A DNA stretch of 64,000 bases from Actinoplanes sp. SE50/110 (GTDB lineage Bacteria; Actinomycetota; Actinomycetes; Mycobacteriales; Micromonosporaceae). Both the position numbers and the translations under genes were made by a program. Below, in pieces: positions 60,561 through 64,000 of this stretch. Numbering within the stretch: position 1 is the stretch's first letter; every line of letters starts with the position of its first letter. The stretch is taken from NCBI RefSeq assembly GCF_900119315.1, contig NZ_LT827010.1, positions 7,186,001-7,250,000 of the forward strand. Reading direction: 5' to 3'. Under the pieces are notes generated by a model, which saw nothing but the letters and a program-made list of their open reading frames with translations, did not search any database and was not told the origin of the DNA.

Positions 60561-61835
60561 GTGTCCGCCACCACCCTGAGCGAGGCCCTCCGGGACCGCC
60601 GCTATCTGCTCACCCTCTGGCCCTGGCGCTCGGTCACCCACCTGGCCGTGACCGCCGTCGTCGCCGCGCCGCTCAGTTGCGGCCTGACCGTGCTGCTGCT
60701 CCCGCTGCTGGTCGCCGGCCGCGAGATCCTGCACGGTCACCCGCCCCGGCCGGCCGTCGTCTTCCTGGTCGTGATCGCCGCCGGGATGCTCGCCGTCGCC
60801 GCCCCGCTGATCGCGCTGCCGGTCGCCGCGCTGGAACGCCGCCGGCTGCGCCTGGTCGACCCGCGCCCGCTGCGCGGCACCCGGCCGGCCGGACCGGCCG
60901 CCGCGCTCCGGGACGAGGCGACCTGGCGCGCGGTGCTCTACACCGTGCTGCTGGCCCTGCTCGCCCCGCCGGTCTTCCTCGCCGCCTCCCTCTGGGTGTC
61001 CGTCGAGGCGCTGATGGTGGCCAGCCCGTTCGGCATCGGCACCTGGGAGTTCGGCAACTGGCAGGTGCACGGCGGAGCGCACAGCATCCCGCTCAGCGTG
61101 CTCGGCGTCTTGCTGGCCCCGGTCACGCTCTACCTGGCCGGGATCCTGGCGGCCGGGCACGCGATGCTGGCCCGGCGGCTGCTCGGCGCCGGTGACCCGC
61201 TGCGCGACCAGCTCAGCGACGTGGCCCAGTCGCGGGCCCGGCTGGCCGACGCGTTCGACGCCGAACGCCGCCGGATCGAACGTGACCTGCACGACGGCGC
61301 CCAGCACCGGCTGACCAGCCTCACCCTGCACCTCGGCATGGCCCGGCTCGACCTGCCGGAGGACTCGCCCGCCGCGGGCCCGCTCGGGCAGGCGCACACC
61401 CAGGCGAAGGAGTTGATGGTGGTGCTGCGCGACCTGGTGCACGGCATCCGGCCGCAGGTGCTGACCGATCTCGGGCTGCCGGCGGCGCTGCGCGAGCTGG
61501 CCGCCACCTCGCCGGTGCCGGTCACCGTCGAGACCGACATCGTGGCGCGGCCGCCCGAGGGGATCGAGACCACGGCGTACTTCGTGGCCGCCGAGGCGCT
61601 CACCAACATCGCCAAACATGCCCGGGCCACCGCCGCCCGGGTCCGGGTGACCGGCGACGGCACCCGCGTCGATCTGGAGATCCAGGACAACGGGCGGGGC
61701 GGGGCCGACCCGGCGGCCGGCACCGGGCTGACCGGACTCGCGGACCGGGTGGCCGCCGCCGGGGGCCGGCTGCTGCTGGCCAGCCCGGCCGGCGGGCCCA
61801 CGCTGCTGCGGGTGGAGCTGCCGTGCCCGCGGTGA
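60561..61835 (+). CDS. Sensor histidine kinase with putative-sensor membrane domain
   Basis: 424 aa from GTG 60561. The N-terminal domain has four hydrophobic helices (SVTHLAVTAVVAAPLSCGLT; VVFLVVIAAGMLAVAAPLIA; TVLLALLAPPVFLAASLWV; LSVLGVLLAPVTLYLAGIL), the putative-sensor family layout. HisKA_3: ERRRIERDLHDGAQHRLTSL. HATPase: AAEALTNIAKHARA, IQDNGRGGADP and GTGLTGLADRV. Pairs with the regulator at 61823. Confidence 0.9.
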   Translation: MSATTLSEALRDRRYLLTLWPWRSVTHLAVTAVVAAPLSCGLTVLLLPLLVAGREILHGHPPRPAVVFLVVIAAGMLAVAAPLIALPVAALERRRLRLVDPRPLRGTRPAGPAAALRDEATWRAVLYTVLLALLAPPVFLAASLWVSVEALMVASPFGIGTWEFGNWQVHGGAHSIPLSVLGVLLAPVTLYLAGILAAGHAMLARRLLGAGDPLRDQLSDVAQSRARLADAFDAERRRIERDLHDGAQHRLTSLTLHLGMARLDLPEDSPAAGPLGQAHTQAKELMVVLRDLVHGIRPQVLTDLGLPAALRELAATSPVPVTVETDIVARPPEGIETTAYFVAAEALTNIAKHARATAARVRVTGDGTRVDLEIQDNGRGGADPAAGTGLTGLADRVAAAGGRLLLASPAGGPTLLRVELPCPR

Positions 61836-62491
61836 ACGCAAGCGCCGCCGCCCGGGTCGTGCTGGCCGAGGACGGGGTGCTGCTGCGGGAGGGGCTGATC
61901 GGGGTGCTCGGGCGGTTCGGCTTCACCGTGGTGGACGCGGTGGGCGACGCCGAGCACCTGATCGCCTCGGTCGGCGTGCACCAGCCCGATCTGGTGGTCA
62001 CCGACATCAAGATGCCGCCCGGCTTCCACGACGAGGGCCTGCGGGCGGCGGTCGAGCTGCGGCGGAACCGCCCCGGCCTGCCGGTGGTGGTGCTGAGTCA
62101 GTACGTGCAGGAGGAGTACGCGTCGGATCTGATCGGCACCGGCGACGGCGTCGGCTATCTGCTGAAGGACCGGGTCGCCGACATCGAGGACTTCGTGGCG
62201 GCGCTGCGTACCGTCCTGGCCGGCGGGACCGTGGTCGACCCGGAGGTGGTGCGGCGCCTGCTGCACCGGCCACGGGATCCGCTGGCCGGGCTGTCCCCGC
62301 GGGAACGGGAAGTGCTGGGGCTGATCGCCGAGGGGCGGTCGAACTCGTCGATCGCGGCGGCGCTGTTCGTCAGCGAGACCGCGGTCGGCAAGCACATCGG
62401 CAACATCCTGGGCAAGCTCGGTCTGCCCCCGACGGACGACACCAACCGGCGGGTCATGGCGGTGCTGACCTACCTGGGCGCCCGCTCCTGA
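61823..62491 (+). CDS. NarL-family response regulator
   Basis: 222 aa overlapping the kinase by 13 bp (GTG 61823; GTG 61832, overlapping the stop as GTGA, is an alternative). Receiver: VVLAEDGVLLREGLIGVLGR, phospho-Asp in LVVTDIKMPPGFHDEG, Lys in GYLLKDRV. Output: LSPREREVLGLIAEGRSNSS and SETAVGKHIGNILGKLG. Downstream lies the 29-bp tandem repeat. Confidence 0.93.
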   Translation: MPAVNASAAARVVLAEDGVLLREGLIGVLGRFGFTVVDAVGDAEHLIASVGVHQPDLVVTDIKMPPGFHDEGLRAAVELRRNRPGLPVVVLSQYVQEEYASDLIGTGDGVGYLLKDRVADIEDFVAALRTVLAGGTVVDPEVVRRLLHRPRDPLAGLSPREREVLGLIAEGRSNSSIAAALFVSETAVGKHIGNILGKLGLPPTDDTNRRVMAVLTYLGARS

Positions 62492-62496
62492 CCGGC

Positions 62497-62680
62497 CGCC
62501 ATGTCCTTCTTGATCGTCGGCCGGCTGCCACGTCGTTCTTGATCGTCGGCCGGCTGCCACGTCGCTCCTGATCGTCGGCCGGCTGCCACGTCGCTCTTGA
62601 TCGCCGGCAGGCTGCCACGTCGCTCCTAGTCGTCGGCAGGCTGCCACGTCGCTCTTAGTCGTCGGCAGGCTGCCACGTCG
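62497..62680. repeat. Six tandem copies of a 29-bp repeat overlapping a gene end
   Basis: Units start at 62512, 62541, 62570, 62599, 62628 and 62657; a partial unit begins near 62497. Each contains GTCGGCCGGCTGCCACGTCG or a near variant. On the minus strand the rightmost unit encodes the C-terminal TWQPADD and stop of the methyltransferase gene, so the array appears to be repeated duplication of that gene's 3' end into the spacer after the response-regulator gene. Confidence 0.9.
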
Positions 62681-63782
62681 TGGGGACCAGGATCGGGGCA
62701 TCCGGGTCGCCGGCCCGGGTCAGGCCGACCTGCCAGGCGCGCATCGGCGGACGACCCCGGCGATGCCAGCGGTCGATCAGGGCGGCGGCGTCGGCGGTAC
62801 GCCGGTCCGCGTCACCGCCACCGGCCAGCACCGAGCCGTCCGGGAGGAGCACCGCGCCACCGGTTCCGGTCTCGTCGAGCAGGGTCAGGTAGATGTCCTC
62901 ACCGCTGCGGAAGGCATGCCGGGCATCCCGGCGGACGACCTCCCCCGCGGGAAGGGTGGCGCGGGTGACCCGGCGGTCCCAGGCGCCGGCCGCGTACCAG
63001 AGATCCCGATAGGCCGTGCTGTCCAACGGCGGATCCCAGCGGGGCGGGGCGGTTTCGGTCAGGCCGTGCAGTACGCCGGCCGGGGGCGGGTGGCTGCCCG
63101 GGTGGCGGGCGCCGAGCGGGCCGGCGGCGCCCATGAAACCGGCCGAGCAGACCACCCGGCCGGTGCCCGATCCGGTTACCGTCAGCACCGGATGGTGGCC
63201 GGCGTGCTCGACCGGCGCGACGACGAAGCCAGCCGGGTCCAGCTGGGCGAACCAGTGGGGTGAGAGGCCGGCGACACCCACCGTGACGATGACCCGGTCG
63301 TACCGGGCATCGGGAGATCCCGGATAACCGTCACCGGTGACGACCCGCGCCCGGGAGATCCCCGCCCGGGCCAGCGCGGCACGCGCGTGGGCGGCGACGT
63401 CCTCCTGCACCTCCACACTGGTCACCTCCGCCCCGAGCGTCGCCAGCAGCGCCGCGTTGTAACCGGTGCCGGCGCCGATCTCGAGGATCCGCATCCCCGG
63501 CCGGACGTCGAGGGCCGCCAACATGATCGCCATCAGGGAGGGCTGGCTGGACGAGCTGATCGGCCGGTCGCCGTCCACCTTGGTGACCAGGACGTCGTTG
63601 CTGTAGACAGTGGGCAGGAAATCCGGGTCGACCGGCTCCATCCAGCTGCCGTCACGCCGGTGGAAACCACCGGTCACGAACAACTCCCGGGGCACCGACC
63701 CGAAGGCCGTGGCCAACTCCGGCGACAGGGACACGCCGTCCTGCCGGATCAGATCGATATAGCGCCGCCGCAGATCCGTCAT
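62655..63782 (-). CDS. PCMT-like protein methyltransferase with long C-terminal extension
   Basis: 375 aa from ATG 63782 (MTDLRRRYIDLIRQDGVSL). The N-terminal half has the protein-L-isoaspartate methyltransferase signatures PRELFVTGGF, SSSSQPSLMAIMLAALDV and LEIGAGTGYNAALLATLGAE. The C-terminal 150 residues (YRDLWYAAGAWDRRVTRATL to WHRRGRPPMRAWQVGLTRA) are an extension like that of PCMT homologues acting in RiPP pathways (FxLD or ATP-grasp peptide systems). The upstream gene is truncated by the window edge. No precursor peptide is visible inside the window. Confidence 0.8.
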   Translation of the reverse strand: MTDLRRRYIDLIRQDGVSLSPELATAFGSVPRELFVTGGFHRRDGSWMEPVDPDFLPTVYSNDVLVTKVDGDRPISSSSQPSLMAIMLAALDVRPGMRILEIGAGTGYNAALLATLGAEVTSVEVQEDVAAHARAALARAGISRARVVTGDGYPGSPDARYDRVIVTVGVAGLSPHWFAQLDPAGFVVAPVEHAGHHPVLTVTGSGTGRVVCSAGFMGAAGPLGARHPGSHPPPAGVLHGLTETAPPRWDPPLDSTAYRDLWYAAGAWDRRVTRATLPAGEVVRRDARHAFRSGEDIYLTLLDETGTGGAVLLPDGSVLAGGGDADRRTADAAALIDRWHRRGRPPMRAWQVGLTRAGDPDAPILVPTTWQPADD

Positions 63783-63811
63783 GCAGCACACCGTACTCAT
63801 CGATGCCGGCG

Positions 63812-64000
63812 TCACGCTCCGGCTGCGGCGACCGCCGCGGCGAGGCAGTCCGGCACGTCGCCGGCGTGATAGGGCCATTCCGACTGCTCGATGTTGGCGA
63901 GGAAACCGGCGTAGGTGGCGGCATTCCACAACCCGGCGACCGGCCGCAACAGCTCGACAGCACGCTCCGGATCGCTGCCCGGCACCGTCACCCGCCATCG
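63812..64000 (-). CDS. C-terminal fragment of an unidentified protein
   Basis: The frame is open from the window edge to a TGA at 63812-63814, ending RWRVTVPGSDPERAVELLRP, GLWNAATYAGFLANIEQSEW and GDVPDCLAAAVAAAGA. It is 29 bp upstream of the methyltransferase start and on the same strand, probably cotranscribed. The fragment is too short to assign; it does not show an ATP-grasp end as far as I can see. Confidence 0.6.
   Translation of the reverse strand, partial: RWRVTVPGSDPERAVELLRPVAGLWNAATYAGFLANIEQSEWPYHAGDVPDCLAAAVAAAGA

Noticed and set aside
62497-62680. CRISPR array
   Set aside because: The units are tandem without unique spacers; period 29 bp is repeat only.

Overview
The window is high-GC actinobacterial chromosome. 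It carries the phosphatidylinositol-mannoside genes (pgsA, patA, pimA), PdxS/PdxT vitamin B6 synthesis, a YebC regulator, many GTG starts with 4-bp GTGA overlaps, and families largely confined to actinomycetes (DUF4235, DUF3618, actinobacterial holin-X, DUF1206, DUF2795, DUF6401-like). A member of the Micromonosporaceae, most likely Actinoplanes or a close relative, fits best. That assignment rests on gene content only. No rRNA, tRNA, CRISPR array or intact insertion sequence is visible.

Layout. 1-2986: a visibly AT-richer island remnant, all on the minus strand. It holds four small type VII secretion-associated genes (one cut by the window edge) and a decayed large serine integrase ending 9 bp from yebC. 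2996-8658: the conserved block yebC, pdxT, (pdxS inverted), a membrane protein, pimA, patA, pgsA. 8838-13271: an EF-G-like GTPase, a TetR/monooxygenase pair with a palindromic operator, and a HIT protein. 13402-16343: thrS and an ADP-ribosylglycohydrolase. 16440-21104: an OmpR-type two-component system and a secreted HExxH protein with FN3 and ricin-like domains. 21270-25037: adenosine deaminase, trans-aconitate methyltransferase, aldo-keto reductase, cold-shock protein. 25038-28573: small envelope and stress proteins plus an MscS channel. 28583-33186: GH3 enzyme, RecQ-like helicase, MBL hydrolase. 33294-41014: VOC/AraC pair, monooxygenase, NarL/DesK-type two-component system with an ABC-2 exporter, GT4 transferase. 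41143-47458: SRPBCC proteins, a phytoene-dehydrogenase-like enzyme and small hypotheticals. 47613-52910: PP2C phosphatase, VOC protein, MarR regulator, and an RCC1-repeat secreted protein preceded by a perfect CebR-type box. 52959-55322: an area with two broken small genes, a phosphotransferase and an inositol-monophosphatase family protein. 55430-58786: pirin containing a phiC31-type attB, a Clp-N/HTH operon with twin operators, an M29 aminopeptidase. 58898-64000: phospholipase D, another two-component system, a 29-bp tandem repeat, and a PCMT-like methyltransferase followed by an edge-truncated gene.

How the parts work together. pgsA, patA and pimA overlap or nearly abut and encode consecutive steps of PIM synthesis. 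Three complete histidine kinase/response-regulator pairs are present, and one sits directly beside an ABC-2 exporter. Several cis-elements can be read directly: TATAC-N4-GTATA between TetR and its monooxygenase, two GTCAAC-N4-GTTGAC boxes upstream of the HTH/Clp-N operon, a TTMAGATTTGAAG element shared by marR and pirin, and TGGGAGCGCTCCCA upstream of the RCC1 gene. The most informative second-look items are the attB in pirin, the CebR box on an uncharacterised RCC1-repeat exoprotein, the twin operators of the Clp-N operon, the decayed integrase with its secretion-like cargo, and the lesions and tandem repeats listed below.
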